A stretch of 64,000 bases of DNA from Monoplex corrugatus (GCA_030674185.1 JAPXFY010000013.1:47533464-47597463), one strand, 5' to 3'; shown: positions 21,290-34,657, counted from the first letter of the stretch. A program made the numbers and translations. The notes: generated by a model from the letters alone, not told the origin.

Positions 21290-21695
21290 AAATGCCATAT
21301 TTTATACTTCTCAAGGTCACTGTGATCTTGAAGAAGATTTGATTGAAATAAAAATTCACCTGCATTGAGGACAATGGTAGACAGTCACAACAGAGAAAAC
21401 AGATTTTGAACATTTACAAAAGTTCCTGAGGAAATGCTGTTTGTAAACCTTTCTTAACAAATAGTAGTTTTTTGGCACATTTTTTTGTCTGTGTGACCTT
21501 GATCTCAGAGCTTTACCTTCCAAACTAGTAGTTTTGCAAGTCCCCAACTGTCCAAAGCTTTGAACAAAATTTGGTGAAGGTTCCATCTGTAGAGAGCTGA
21601 GAAAATCCTGTTGACGCTTATCTGTCACAGCCAGCCATAAAACAGGACACACTTCTCTCCAATCAGTATGAAACAATCTCCCTTTTTTTTTTTTA
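21290..21695 (-). repeat. Dispersed repeat R1 (about 380 bp)
   Basis: On the minus strand it begins after a run of A with GGGAGATTGTTTCATACTGA, includes AAGGTCACACAGACAAAAA, and ends GTGACCTTGAGAAGTATAAA. It is the most complete R1 copy in the window. It has no coding frame and no tRNA-like boxes. Confidence 0.75.
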
Positions 21696-21729
21696 AAGGT
21701 TGATTGAAAAAGAAATGACAACCAAGAGC

Positions 21730-22089
21730 TGCATGTATGATGATGCAAGAGTTTATGCAGGCAGGGAAATTATCAACAAAATGCTTGTATGTGCAGACTC
21801 ATGCATGTATGGTGATGCAAGAGTTTATGCAGGCAGGGAAATTATCAACAAAATGCTTGTATGTGCAGACTCATGCATGTATGGTGATGCAAGAGTTTAT
21901 GCAGGCAGGGAAATTATCAACAAAATGCTTGTATGTGCAGACTCATGCATGTATGGTGATGCAAGAGTTTATGCAGGCAGGGAAATTATCAACAAAATGC
22001 TTGTATGTGCAGACTCATGCATGTATGGTGATGCAAGAGTTTATGCAGGCAGGGAAATTATCAACAAAATGCATATATGCGCAGACTGT
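21730..22089 (+). repeat. 72-bp tandem repeat, five copies
   Basis: Five near-identical 72-bp units begin TGCATGTATGGTGATGCAAG and end GTATGTGCAGACTCA. Only a few bases differ, mostly in the first and last units. Because 72 is a multiple of 3, an open frame of 24-residue repeats, CMYGDARVYAGREIINKMLV and four more, runs through all copies. It directly follows the R1 repeat. No splice sites or start context support a protein. Confidence 0.9.
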
Positions 22090-22194
22090 TAGACATTATT
22101 GGTTGTTTAAATGTTTTTGAATTCCACACTTGTAGATATTGATTGGAAACAGTTTTAGGACTTGTCTTGATCATCATGTGGCCATTCGTTTTTA

Positions 22195-22430
22195 ATCCCC
22201 ATCTATACCCCAGCTGTGAATGGGTACTTGACCTTGCTCAGGGTTAGGGAATGTAAAGCAGCGAGGGAGTGGAGATAGGCACTGCCCTCATTATCCCGGC
22301 CTTGAGAAAAGTTGTCTCTATCACTTCGTTCCCCCGTGACCTCAGAGTTATTGGACAACCTGTAGCCTTTTATCTTTGTTTTAATGAGCATGGAATGCAT
22401 ACATGTATGATATGTGCTTGGCAAATAAAT
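22195..22430 (+). mobile_element. SINE-like repeat, family S4
   Basis: Contains CCCAGCTGTGAATGGGTACT, AGCGAGGGAGTGGAGATAGG and a TCTATCACTTCGTTCCCCC segment, matching 19225-19330 and extending further 3', including an AATAAATGTTGGATG end near 22425. The head is absent. Confidence 0.55.
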
Positions 22431-22509
22431 GTTGGATGTATTTTTGTATTATGTAAAATATTCTTTTTGTAAATACATCAGTTATTTACATGTTTATTAT
22501 GCTTGTGAC

Positions 22510-22549
22510 TTTGTGTGTATATGTGTGTGTATTTGAGTGTGTTTGTGTG

Positions 22550-22597
<48 letters not shown>

Positions 22598-22778
22598 TCG
22601 CGTGTGTGTGTGTGTTTGTGTGTGCACGCTTTTATCTGCCTCTGTATGTTTGTCTGTACATCTGTGTGCTTATGTGTGTGCATGCATGACTGTTAGTGTT
22701 GTATGACTCAGGTGTACTCTACATCTGTGTGTCAATCTGTTAAACACAAATATTAATTACTTGTTTCGTATATATACA

Positions 22779-22825
<47 letters not shown>

Positions 22826-23120
22826 TTCTTGCTTACAGTTTATTGCCTTACATCCTGGTGAACCCTCTGCATCTCCAGCATATTTGTTCTCTGTCATTTG
22901 GTTTTCTTTCTCTCCTTTCTTTCACACACAACATATGTCTGTATATGTTTGTGTATGTTTGTGTCTGAGTGTTATGTGTGCTGTGTGTGGGTGTGTCTGT
23001 CTGTGTCTGTCTGTGTCTGTGTACCTGTGTATCTGTGTGTTTGTGTCTGAGTGTGTATGTGTGAGTGCTTAGTGTGTGAGTGCTTAGTGTGGGTGTGCTT
23101 AGTGTGTGTCAGTGCTTAGT

Positions 23121-23154
<34 letters not shown>

Positions 23155-23155
23155 C
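22510..23155. repeat. GT-rich, TA and GA microsatellite cluster
   Basis: (GT)n at about 22547-22620, (TA)n at about 22780-22818, GT/CTGT-rich sequence at 22940-23128 and (GA)n at about 23132-23153. Confidence 0.92.
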
Positions 23156-23421
23156 CATTTACCTTTGTAAAATGATAAAAAAAAAAAAACCCACTTCTTT
23201 TTATCTTCAGTTTTCCCCTCCGATCCCAATCTTCCTGACACTGACACAGGCCTTTGACTTAGTATTTAATGTCCTTTCACACACACACACACACACATAC
23301 CTTATCCTCCCCACCTTTCCCCTCTCTGCCGACAAACATGGTATATTTACAATGCAAGATCAAACCATCAGTTTAAAACTCTATAATGAAGTGGTGGTGA
23401 GAGGGAGGGACAGATTCTGTC

Positions 23422-23562
23422 ATTAACATGGAATCAAACCTGGAACCTCTCACTTCCAAAGAAGCCACTCTACCCACCAGCCCATCATTTAGTCCAGTGA
23501 TGTACACACGTCCAGCTCTTAACACAAAGGCTGTGGATTCAATTCTCAGACAGGTCACACTT
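23422..23562. repeat. Two tRNA-like segments in head-to-head arrangement
   Basis: The minus strand at about 23490-23425 reads like a tRNA head: GGCTGGTGGGTAGAGTGGC is A-box-like and GGTTCCAGGTTTGATTCC is B-box-like. The plus strand at about 23497-23560 has GCTGTGGATTCAATTCTC as a B-box-like stretch. Neither folds convincingly as a full tRNA by eye, so they are taken as SINE heads. Confidence 0.45.
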
Positions 23563-23589
23563 TTTTATATCCATCAGCTCAGTTGTTGC

Positions 23590-24130
23590 AAATGCACAGC
23601 AGAAACAGCCAGCAGAATCAGTCAAGTTAAAACAGCATTCAAGAAAATGAAAAGTGTTATAACCAACAAATGCCTATCAATTAACATTAGGAAGGGAGTT
23701 CTTCAGTGTTATATAGAGCCGATATTATTGTACAGATGGACAGTCAACATGCAAAGTCAGAACAACAAGATTGAGGCAGCTGAAATGTGGTTTCTAAAAA
23801 AAATGTTAAGAGTTCCATGGACGGCAAAGAAAACAAACAAGACGGTCTTGAAAGAGGCGAACATAAAAAGAACATAAGAAGAAAATTAGGAAAAGACAAA
23901 CAAAATGTATAGGACATTTTATGAGGCAAGAGAATTTAGAGCACCTAGCCACAACAGGAAAGCTGGAGGGAAAAAGAGCACCAGGTAGACCCAGGGAGAA
24001 AAGATTGGACGGACTTGCAGAGTGGATAAGACAGAGAGGGTTGGAGATGTCCTGGCATTGACAAAAGATAGATTTTATGGAGGGCCATGTTCACATTAAC
24101 GCCATGGGGCAGGGCAAATGATGATGATGA
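23590..24130 (+). mobile_element. RTE-like LINE, 3' fragment
   Basis: Reverse-transcriptase C-terminal sequence in broken frames: ITNKCLSINIRKGVLQCYIE, then AAEMWFLKKMLRVPWTAKKT, then LEGKRAPGRPREKR, ending in TGATGATGATG at about 24118-24130. It corresponds to the last third of the element at 56190-59130 and shares its tail. It is 5'-truncated and carries stops. Confidence 0.8.
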
Positions 24131-24132
24131 TC

Positions 24133-24640
24133 TCAGTTGTTAGAGTGGCAGGCGCATAACACAGGGGTTGTAGGTCCAACCCTCAGGTGACCATGTTTTT
24201 CATGGGCTGGTTTGTTCTTTTGATAAAACCATGGACTCTAGATCTGATATTTCAAAATACAATCCCAGCTAGCAACATTAAAAACTAGCCTGTTCACTGC
24301 CCATCTTAATGTTTCGATCATTTTGGTAGTGTCAGCTTGAACGTGGCTGTAGTCTTTTTTCATGACCTTACCAATGCAAAGGGTTTTGCGCAGACACAAG
24401 AAACCAAAAATAGAGCAACCATGTGCTGTCTGCATTATTTGGATATGGTGAACGTATTACTTAAGCGGCAGTTTACTTTGAAAAATTTCCCTTTTCATGA
24501 CCTCGCCAGTACATAGGATTTAGCACAGGCTCAGGGAGTCTTACCAAATAACTGATGGCTGATCTGGGTGAAGGGCATATAAATGAATTGTCTGAATGTC
24601 ATGAATCCCTCTTGAACAAACTACAAACTCCTTAAGATTT
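24133..24640 (+). mobile_element. tRNA-derived SINE, family S2, near full length
   Basis: The head CAGTTGTTAGAGTGGCAGGC and box GTTGTAGGTCCAACCC resemble A and B boxes. The middle part TTCTTTTGATAAAACCATGG and the tail GACCTCGCCAGTACATAGGA are shared with other S2 copies. It starts directly at the 3' end of the LINE fragment. Confidence 0.6.
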
Positions 24641-24859
24641 GAGTATGAAAGTAAAATATTTTCAAACTATAGATTGTTGCCTACTTTTGTCATAGAGAAA
24701 GAGAAAAGGATCTTCTCACTTATATTCAGCTGTTCCATTTATTACCACTACTAAAAAAAAGTAGTCAAAAAACAACAACAACAAAATCATGATGGTCAAT
24801 CCAATCTAATATCTCTTTTTTTTTATATTGAAAAAAAGAATTACTTCAGAAATCCATCT

Positions 24860-25235
24860 CATGTACTTCTCAAGAGCTTGATATGTAACAAAGATATTGG
24901 TGGACTGTCACAACAGTGAATCAGACTTTAATAAAATGTTGTTGTCAGAAGAGCCTGAAAAAGTACTCTTCATCCACTTTCTTATTTTAGGCACTGTTTT
25001 GATCTTTGTGTCCTTAACATTGGTACCTTGCTTTCAAAACTCACGCTTTTGTGATTCCCCATTAGTTCAAAGCTTTTACCAAATTTATTGAAGTTCCATA
25101 CCAAACTGGAAATATCTTGTCATTTCTGATCACAGACACATACACACACACTAATAGCCTACTCACAGACATACATTGCTCTCTGGTCAATATATTATCT
25201 CTCTTCCTTAAAAAAAAAAAAAAAAAAAAGAAAGA
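24860..25235 (-). repeat. Dispersed repeat R1
   Basis: A minus-strand copy: after a run of A, an AAGGAAGAGAGATAAT start, then GTTGTGACAGTCCACCA and CTTGAGAAGTACATGAG near the end. It is more diverged than the copy at 21290-21695. Confidence 0.6.
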
Positions 25236-25239
25236 CCGG

Positions 25240-25755
25240 AGCCACATTTACAGGAAACCATTGACAAAAGTCCTTATCAACAGACCTAAAGGGCAAAAAG
25301 CTTACCACGAGCAGATCAACACAGATCCAGTGAGATTTATATGGCCTCTAAAAACATCATTGCCTTTCAGTTTCAGATTATTATCATCATCATCATCATC
25401 ATCATTACTATTTGTGTCATTCTCATTATTACTGTCATCATCATCATCTTTTTTATAATATAATAAACGGGAAAAATCTTGTGAATAGATTTGGAACCTT
25501 AGATGAAACGATACAAAATTCTTGGTCGTTGATAAAATAAAATTTAAAAACTGTTTTATTTAGATTTTGCTATTTATTCCTTTATGTCATCTTTTATTTA
25601 TCTCTGTATTCTTTGGCGGGGGTGGGGCATCATCCACGAAGACTGAATGAAGCTAATAATAGAGGAGGTACGTTCTACTTTCGTGAACCAGAACAATTTA
25701 CTTCCCTTACGCGCATCACCTTAGGTAAAGTTACAATTATCATTCAGACGTGAAA
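25240..25755 (+). promoter_or_regulatory. Presumed TRIP4 promoter and 5' UTR
   Basis: The stretch includes a (CAT)n run at about 25380-25450 and a CG-containing segment from about 25615. No TATA box is evident near the start. The sequence around the ATG, GTGAAAATGGCTGC, resembles a YY1-type ATGGC element, which is typical of TATA-less housekeeping genes. The transcription start cannot be placed. Confidence 0.35.
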
Positions 25756-25832
25756 ATGGCTGCTTCGGTAGAACAGTGGCTCTGTAAAGAGCTTTTAAAG
25801 TTCGAGATCGACATTGCTGAGGACAGTGCACA
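25756..25832 (+). CDS. TRIP4: TRIP4 exon 1
   Basis: Encodes MAASVEQWLCKELLKFEIDI and AEDSA, plus two bases of a Gln codon. The donor is CA|GTAAGT. The family N-terminus also has a Trp-Cys pair at this point. Confidence 0.9.
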
Positions 25833-26288
25833 GTAAGTTCAACTGTTATTACTTTGTCTTACCTTTATGCTAACATAAACCGGAACGGCAACCTCCTCAA
25901 GCATAGAACATTATTTTGACATGCCGAAAATTCACAACAGATGTGACGGTCCGGCGATTGCAAGAAAGAGGAAAGCTTTCATTTTCACTTTGTGGTGCAA
26001 TTTTCGAAAAAGTTAAATTCAAACAAGACATTTTTTTTTCAACATGAAAATGCCAGTAGATCTAAATTTTGATTGTGTGGTACTCTCAGGATTTTATGTA
26101 GGGGCACGATCAGCTATGTCTACGGACAATGAGAATAGTGAAATGATCGGAGCTTACGAATGGACTGCGTCTACAACCCCCCCCCCCCCCCTTTATGTGC
26201 CGGAATGATCATCCTCAAGATCGTGGGCACCAAAGGGAAGGAAGGAATGAAGGAAGTCAGCGATTAATTTAATAAACGGTAGTACTAG

Positions 26289-26335
<47 letters not shown>

Positions 26336-26738
26336 AGTACTAGTAGCAATACTTACAAAAGTTCATTAAAAGAAAAAAAAAGAAAAGAAAAAAGCCTGCT
26401 ATGTTGCAGGTAACTGGGGCAGCTGGACAGCAGGTTTTCAGAGAAGCCACCCTTAACCTCTTCAGTGCCAGGCATATAGTTTTGCTTGAGATTGCTAATT
26501 GCTAAGTAATTTTTGTGTGGGTAAGGTAAATAATAATAAAAAAAAGAATAATTCTAGCATGCAAACTGTTGCATAAAAGTATTCATAACATTTTACACAG
26601 TTTCTTGATACACAGTGTGGAATAGCAGTAGGCCCATAAGAAACCCAAATATCTCATGAAAACATGATATAAAAAGTAATGGAAATGTGTTTCCTCACCA
26701 TGTGAGCACAGTGTTCACACAAATGCACACATACACAT

Positions 26739-26772
<34 letters not shown>

Positions 26773-26780
26773 GCACTCAT

Positions 26781-26853
<73 letters not shown>

Positions 26854-28557
26854 CATGCTCACCACTTTTTTTTTCCAGTTCCACCAAGTTATTAGACAGA
26901 CACCCTGACATACAATACATACACCTACATTACAGCGAGCACAGTTCTTATCCCCACTTGTTGCACTGACTTCTCATGTTAGTGCTAGCCATGAACTCCA
27001 TGCAGGCCATACTGATGTGCTGGCTCGCTGCCAATACCTGCCTGACATGTAAACAATGCCTCTCTCTCCACACAACTCTCCCCATCTATAACTGACTCAA
27101 CAGATGCCCAGTTCAAAGTTTGGGTCTGTTACAGATTATGTAAAACTTGTCTTCCGCAACATGCTGCATTTCTCACAGCACTTGGACCTTTAACCATTTT
27201 GGAAAGCAAGGTCAAAATTTCTGAAAAGGGTACTGGCAAAAACTAGTGTAGTGGGCATAGCAAAGTGTGATTGGCTGCTGGCCTCATACATGATTCATAT
27301 ATATAGATGGACAAAACTTCCAGGTTCATGTGAATTGGGATTCCCCAACTTAAAAATGGAGTTAGGAATATTCTTGATGTGTCATGAACGTACGTATGTC
27401 CTTGACAAAAGAGGTGACACATTATCATATATGGACATATGATTACGTCCTTTGCACCCAAGCAAGCATTTTGATCCCAAGTCTAACTCTAAGGGGGCCA
27501 GCTGCACCTAGATTGTTATTACTGGATATCCTTGTTTAGTTGTTATCAATGTTTTTACTAAATTTTAGCATATAAGTGCCATCTGAAAGAAGTTCAAGAT
27601 ACATTCTGTTTACAGAGTCTTTTGATTGGGTGTCTGTGATAAAAGTTAGCCAAGGATTTCAGATTTTAAGATTTCAGTACATTAGATGACCGCAAAAATT
27701 GTGTCTGCATTTTCTTAACAAAAGCATCATTACTTTGGAATGGCTGTACCAATAAAAGAATCAAGTATATTAACCCTTTGACTCCCTCACCCTGTCCACC
27801 AGCATCCTGTATCGTCAGCCATGACAGCAAAACAAAAACTTAATTCTTTCACTCCCTCATCCTATCCACCAGCTTCCTACAGGAAGCTGGTGGATAGGGC
27901 GAGGGAGTGAAAGGGTTAAGTTTTTGCAGTTGGCAGTTAGGTTGCGGGAGGGAAAGGGTTAAAAAGGCCAAGATGATGAAGGCCTTTTTTGGTTGTGAGA
28001 GCCGAACATTAGTAAGTAATTAATTTCCTTAATGGATTTAAAGAAAACGAAAATCTGAGATTTATAAAAAAAATCTTATGTATCATTCAAAATAAGCTCG
28101 TTCAATTTCTTACTTGAAAATTGCTAAGCAAAACATCAGGGTGATAGTTATGATAAAATGCAACAGATAATAATTATTATTAATCTCACGTGTTAAGTAT
28201 TAATCAAATGATTATGCTTCTTTAATGAAGAGTCACCCTAAGTCAGAAGTTTGAAACATGTGTAACATACTCTGAATATTCATTTCATATTTGTCTTGCA
28301 TGATTCTGATGAAAAGAGTCTTTGTCAGCCGCTCATACAGCAGACTGGTAACTGTCCAGTGGTGGCTGTGCATTGCACAGGTGCAGGGTTGAAAATGTTA
28401 CACAGTATATTCATGAGACATTGAATTTCATACATAATTCATTGATAGAATACATGTAGCTCATTTGATGTGTTGTGTGCTTATCTTGTGTATCACTGTG
28501 TGCATCACTAAGTCAGTGTGTGTGTATGTGTGTGTGTGTGGTGTGTGTGTGTGTGTG

Positions 28558-28600
<43 letters not shown>

Positions 28601-29221
28601 TAAACAAAGTAACAGAAGCCAATATCATTATGGCAGTTAACAAAAGTAAAATGTTATGATGCATGATTTGATGTCTGTATCTTTGGAAATATTTTTTCTT
28701 TGAGTTAATACTACAACTACAACTGACTCAGAATCAGATTCTGAGATTGAAATCAAAATGATAGGATCCACTGATGTGAATACAAAATCTTGTTTTTACT
28801 AAAAACAAAATTATTTATGACAGAAATGATAATTTGAAAAGAGTGTTGACTGCTTTCGCTGTGAAATAGGTATATTTTGTCGATAAACGATGCGGAGGAC
28901 TTGGAGGAGTATATGCTGAGTCTGTTGGACAAATCGGACCCTGCTGTTCAAGCTTTTATCCCTCGTCTCAAGGAGAGGTGGTATTCCATGGATGGAAAAC
29001 CTCCCCCTAATGCTAAGGTAAGAGTTTCAAAACCAATTCAAAAGACATTCTTACTCTTACAGTCTTAGTCTTTGTGCTATGATTATGTTCAGTTCTTCAA
29101 ATGAAAATGCAGTCATGAGTAATTTAGGTTAATTGAAATAGATTGTGTATGTAAGAGAATGAGACAATGAGAGACTAGAAAGTGACAGAGAGAGGGAGAG
29201 GGAGAAAGGGGGGGGGGGAAG

Positions 29222-29263
<42 letters not shown>

Positions 29264-29289
29264 CATGCACAAGCACACAAACACACACA

Positions 29290-29353
<64 letters not shown>

Positions 29354-29422
29354 TTGCGTATGTGAGTGTGCTTGCACTTGGAGGAGACTATCACTAATAT
29401 CAGCCATGTGTGTATACTACAG

Positions 29423-29488
<66 letters not shown>

Positions 29489-32232
29489 CTTTAGGATGAG
29501 CCATAAATAGATTTAAAAAGCAAGGTGGATATGTTATTTCAGAGTCTTCATGCTGCAAGTGCAATATATTTTGATTTAACCCTTTGACTCCGAACCCTGT
29601 CTATCAGTACATCTGCATTGTCAACCATGCTGGCAAACCAAAACCTTAATCCCTTGACTCCCTCACCCTATCCACCAGCTTTCTGTAGTATTACGCAATA
29701 TTGGTCTGATGTACTGTTGTGAACTGATGCATTGTGTTATTCATGACTGTTTGGAAGCTGGTGGATAGGGTGAGGGAGTCAAAAGGTTAAGTTTTTGCGG
29801 TTTTTGGGTAGCGTGCAGGAGTCAGAGGGTTAGAGCTCTCAGACAAGAGAATCACCAGCTATGTCACACATGTGACAAAGCCAGTTGGCCGTTTCCAGAT
29901 CTGTTAAAAAAAACATGCACTTGACTTTCTGTGTACAAACTTTTGTTGAAATAGGGGTTTTTATGATACAGATCTCTGACAAACATCAGCTCCACCCATA
30001 TGAAAGAATGTACACCCAGTACTAAATTCTTAACAACATCATATGATATATTCATGAAAACTTTACAGACACTTTTGTAGTGTCACAAACTCAAGAAAGC
30101 TCCAGGTATTCTCCATGTTACACACGACACAGTGGTTTTTAAAGAAGTTATGCCTGGCATAAACGACGTCAAAGAACACCATGTAAGGCATTGGTGGGGC
30201 ACAGTGGTTGATACCATGCAATGCTTAAGAAAGATAACATAGCACTAACTTAATAGGTGGATTTGGAGAAAGGTAAACTGCTGTGCATTTTTTTTGTTTT
30301 CTGTTCTTCCTTCTCCTTCTTCTTCCTCTTCTTCATTTTCTTTGCTTCTGAAGTTCAGTCTACCACAGGAAGAGGATGATAGAGTTAATGCCATGGGCCA
30401 GGTGCTCAGATCATGAAATATTCTCCTTAGAGGTAGGAGGTATTGTAAATCCTTTTTTTTTTCCAATTCTTATTTAAAAGTGCTTTTTTTAACATTCCAG
30501 TTTTTCTTAAATGCATACATGTATGCAGGTCGTTATACCCACACTGTGCAGTTGATATGTTGGTATGTATTCTGCAGACTGCATCTTTGATGCATGCTAG
30601 GTGTTTTCATGTTTTCCATAAGCCAGCCACTGATGTGACTTAGCTGGGGATCCTTAATGTACATGTGTTTGAAATTCTGCATGTGTGTTTGCTTCCCCAT
30701 GGGGATTCTGTGGGCTCTTTCAATATAAATACTATCCCCACCTTTTTCAAGTTCTTGAAACTCTGTGCTAGAAATTTCCTCTTTTTGTCACTCACTCTGT
30801 TTCTGCCTTGCTGCTTTGCTTTCTCATTTTGTGATTTCTTCCTATCATTTTCTGCCTTGATGGTCCATTCCTCTGTTTGTGTTCAACAAAGCCTGACATA
30901 CTTTCTGTTAGAATTGATAATTGGGTCCACGTATTAAATGTATTTTTGGCTCTAATGAAAGGTGATGTGCTGAAACAGTTTTAGGTAATTAGGCCCATTT
31001 TTGTATATATGTTTTAGAATCTTTAGTTATGTCGACATTTGTATTCAGGCTTGTTTTTTTAACCCCCCAGTTGATAAATTGGATGAAATGGTCAACGTAA
31101 GGAACATAGATTAATGTAAGAGTGCATTGATATACATGAGTACTTAATTTTCTTTTCCAGTTTTTTTTTTTCTTCAGTGATGCATGATGTACTTTTTGAG
31201 ATGTTATACTATAGCTCTGATATGGCTCTACGCAGTCGGCTGGGCTTTAAATAACAACAGTAACAGTGTGTACACATACAAAGAGGGTTTAAGCACTGGC
31301 ATATAGCTGCACAATGTTTATCTGTTAGAGATTAAACAATTCTCCACCCTTCACCTGTCGGGCAGAGGTGTCTAAACAGTAAACAGAGATTAAACCCAGG
31401 ACTTTGAAATTGTAAGTTTGTTGTTTTTTGACTTGGCTGCTGTGCCAGTCGTAAATTATATGAGTGAAAGCGGAACTAATAATGAGCCTTTCCAACCATC
31501 TTGTTATTCTTTTTTTTCATCTTCCTTCAGGTCTGAACTCTACACACCTCTGTCAAATTACAGGTATATCAGAAAGCAGAGCAGCCACAAGTGTACATTG
31601 AGGCCAAAGGCAAGAAGAAAAAAGATCGGAACAAGAACAAGAACAAAGCCATCTCCTCACAAGCTCCCACTAGTGATGCTGCTTCATCTTCCTGGGCAGA
31701 GAGTGTACCAGACAGCAAACAGACAGACAAAGCATCCTCAGCTTCGTCTTCATCGTCGTCCTCAATTAATGGGCCTGCGTCTGTACAGGTTAGTTTGTTT
31801 GTTGGTTTGTGTATTTATGTTTTTTAATTTTTCTATCTGAAAACTGTATTTTTAGCATTCTCATTTTTCTTGGATGCGTGGATGCAGGTTGTTTTGCCCA
31901 CACTGTTGATGTGGTCTGTTTCTGCACAGTCTTGAATACTCCATTCTCAGTGGGTGTTCAAGCTGGGTGTTTTCATCAGTTCATGTTTTTCATAAGCCAC
32001 TGGATACTGACATGACTTATGGGGTCTTTTACATACATTTTTGATGGTGTGTGTGTGTGTGTGTTTGTTTCATTTTTCTGGGATATGCCATCATAATAAG
32101 CAATCCAAACTGGGATTTCTCTAAAAGGCAGCTAAAACAACAACAGCACTGTTTAGGGTGAAACCTGTATGGAAGGATAAGAACATCTCCATGAAAGTTG
32201 AAACAAACAAGATTAGGGATTTACATGCATTG

Positions 32233-32265
<33 letters not shown>

Positions 32266-32266
32266 G

Positions 32267-32327
<61 letters not shown>

Positions 32328-34566
32328 CAATCTTCCTGTATGCATGCAAGACATGATCTGTTGTAATAATTATCATGGAGCACACTGTTCATGCTTGTTG
32401 TTGACCAGTTTCATAAAACCTCACAGAGACCAGTAGTCAATGGCGAAGTGGCTGGGGGTGAACCAGTCGGTCAGGGGGCAAAGAAGAAAAGCAAGTTTGT
32501 CCCTCTTTACAGCCAACAGGGAAAAGAAAAACTTGTCATCAAACTGCCAGGTGAGATAACATCAAAGTATTAACAGTCAGTGATTGTAACGAAGAAGAAC
32601 GAAAGAGAATGGATTGGGGAGGGGGGGTGGCATGTTAGTTTGCCAGTTAAACTACCTGTCTTTCTGTTTGATTTTTTGTCATTGTGTTTTACTGTACCAT
32701 GTAAAACATTACAGCATTTGTAGTTGTATATGTGTTTTAAGAGCAGGCTTTGATGAAACCAGTTGTGTGCTTCGATTTTTAAAAAGATTGTATAGTTAAA
32801 GCTTGAGAAGAGGAGGGGAGGGGTAAGTGAGTTGTGTGTGTCTGTGTGTGTATGGGAGAGAGGGGATGAATTTGCATACATTCATGCATGTGTATGAATT
32901 GGATTTTCAGAAACTATAAGTTATTCATACTTTTATGAGCTGGACCTAAATAGAATTTTTTTTTTTTTTCCAAACAAAATCTTTACCTGTAAAATTGAAA
33001 TAGGGATAGAAAGGGAGTGTGATGGGGCTTCCTACCATTCATTAGACTGTTAAGTTTATAGAAACCAAAAAGACATGAAAGTAGAATGAAAATGCATATT
33101 AGTCAACATGATAAGATGTGTGCAAAAATCAACATAATATGATGTGTGCAAATTTTGGCTAACTGGCCTTTGACACGAGAACACAGAGGACCACAAAGAA
33201 ACAAATTCACTAAATTAGGACAAAAACAACAGATCAGCTATCTTTCCTGATATTTTATTGAGCATTGTAAAGTCAGAGCTAAACATAAATTAATGGCGTT
33301 TAAAATAAAGATTGTAGATATTTTGTTAAAGATTACAGACTTCTATTGTAGATATTTTGTAGATATTTTGTTAAAGATTATAGACTTCTATTGTAGATAT
33401 TTTTTTTAAAGATTATAGACTTCTTTATCATTAGAGCAATGTTGACCTGAAAGCGTTGTGTGCATGTTGCTCTGGTTGTTTGGCCAGTGGTGTCTGTGCA
33501 TATGGAATTCAAATTGAAGAGATGCCATCTCGAGAAACTGAAATTGAAACTGGCGTACAACTGCAGGCAGTATATTATTGCACAGTCTGCATACTCCACT
33601 GTCAGTGGGTTATTATAAAGAGTTCTTTGTGATTCTTTCAGGCAGAACCCAATGCGAGTGCCAGGCTCTGAAACACAAGCTGATCTACAACTGTAGCAGT
33701 TGTGGGCGTGTGGTATGTGAACAGGAGGGAGCAGGACCTTGTCTCTTCTGTGGAACTTTGGTTTGTATATACACTTTACATATCTCTGTTTGCCACTTGT
33801 ACATACTTGTTCACCATTTGAGTCTTTCAACCTGTCCACCAGTTGCAAAAACTGAACCCATTCATTCCCTAAGTCTGTCTACCAGCTTTCTGCAGGAAGC
33901 TGCTGGATAGACTGAGGGAGTCAAGGGGTCAATTTGCTCGGCTATTATGGCTAGTAATGCATGAAGCTAGTGGATAGGGTGAGGGAGTGAAAGTGTTAAT
34001 GTTGAAAAAATGGTTATCTGTTCTGTTAGGGAGTGACAGGCATTCCACAATTTCTGTGGAAAATTCATGATTATTTGATCGGATTGTTCAGGGTTTTTTT
34101 GTGATCTTCATGGTTCATGTAACTTTGTTCCCTTTTTGCACGGAGTATGCACACCCTCTCTGCACATCCTTTCAGTATTTTTCTTGGTGAGCATGATACT
34201 TTTGAGTGTAATTTGCCTTCTGTATACAGTTAGGTAATTAGTTTTGTTTTCCAGGATTGCAGAAGACAAATCATAGGAGGTGGAAAGGGATGGAAAGTCT
34301 GTGTTAAATTCCCAAAACAGATAGAAGGTTCAGCTCATGAATTGGCTAAACCATTTACTCAGGACTGTTGAGCTCCAATAAAAAAAAAAAAGCATTCTGC
34401 AATTCAAAAAGAAGTGAAAAACGAAAAGATTGGACTACTGAAAATTGATTACATTGCTGCTGATGGAAACATTTTGCAGCTAGACAGGTCTGCCATTGAA
34501 AAACAGTCATACACACACAAACACACAAACACAAACACCAGACACACAGCACACAACACAACACAC

Positions 34567-34657
<91 letters not shown>

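Larger units (their letters stand above)
25833..28869 (+). other. TRIP4 intron 1
   Basis: Contains a C-run at about 26178-26191, an (ACT)n microsatellite at about 26286-26334, a CA microsatellite at 26740-26850, a nested TTAA palindrome at 27774-27958 and a GT microsatellite at 28515-28600. At 26454, TTAACCTCTTCAGTGCC resembles the end of another TTAA element without a partner. No alternative exon was seen. Confidence 0.7.
29018..31563 (+). other. TRIP4 intron 2
   Basis: Holds GA, CA and GT microsatellites (29180-29486), a TTAA palindrome (29580-29829) and an inverted S3 SINE fragment (30500-30690). The remainder shows no recognisable exon. Confidence 0.7.
31789..32426 (+). other. TRIP4 intron 3
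   Basis: Contains an inverted S3 fragment (31850-32050), then a (TA)n run at about 32234-32264 followed by a (GT)n run at about 32269-32326. Confidence 0.8.

Noticed and set aside
33378..33848. 156-codon minus-strand open frame
   Set aside because: It runs antisense across TRIP4 exon 5 and its introns; no protein-like motif was seen.
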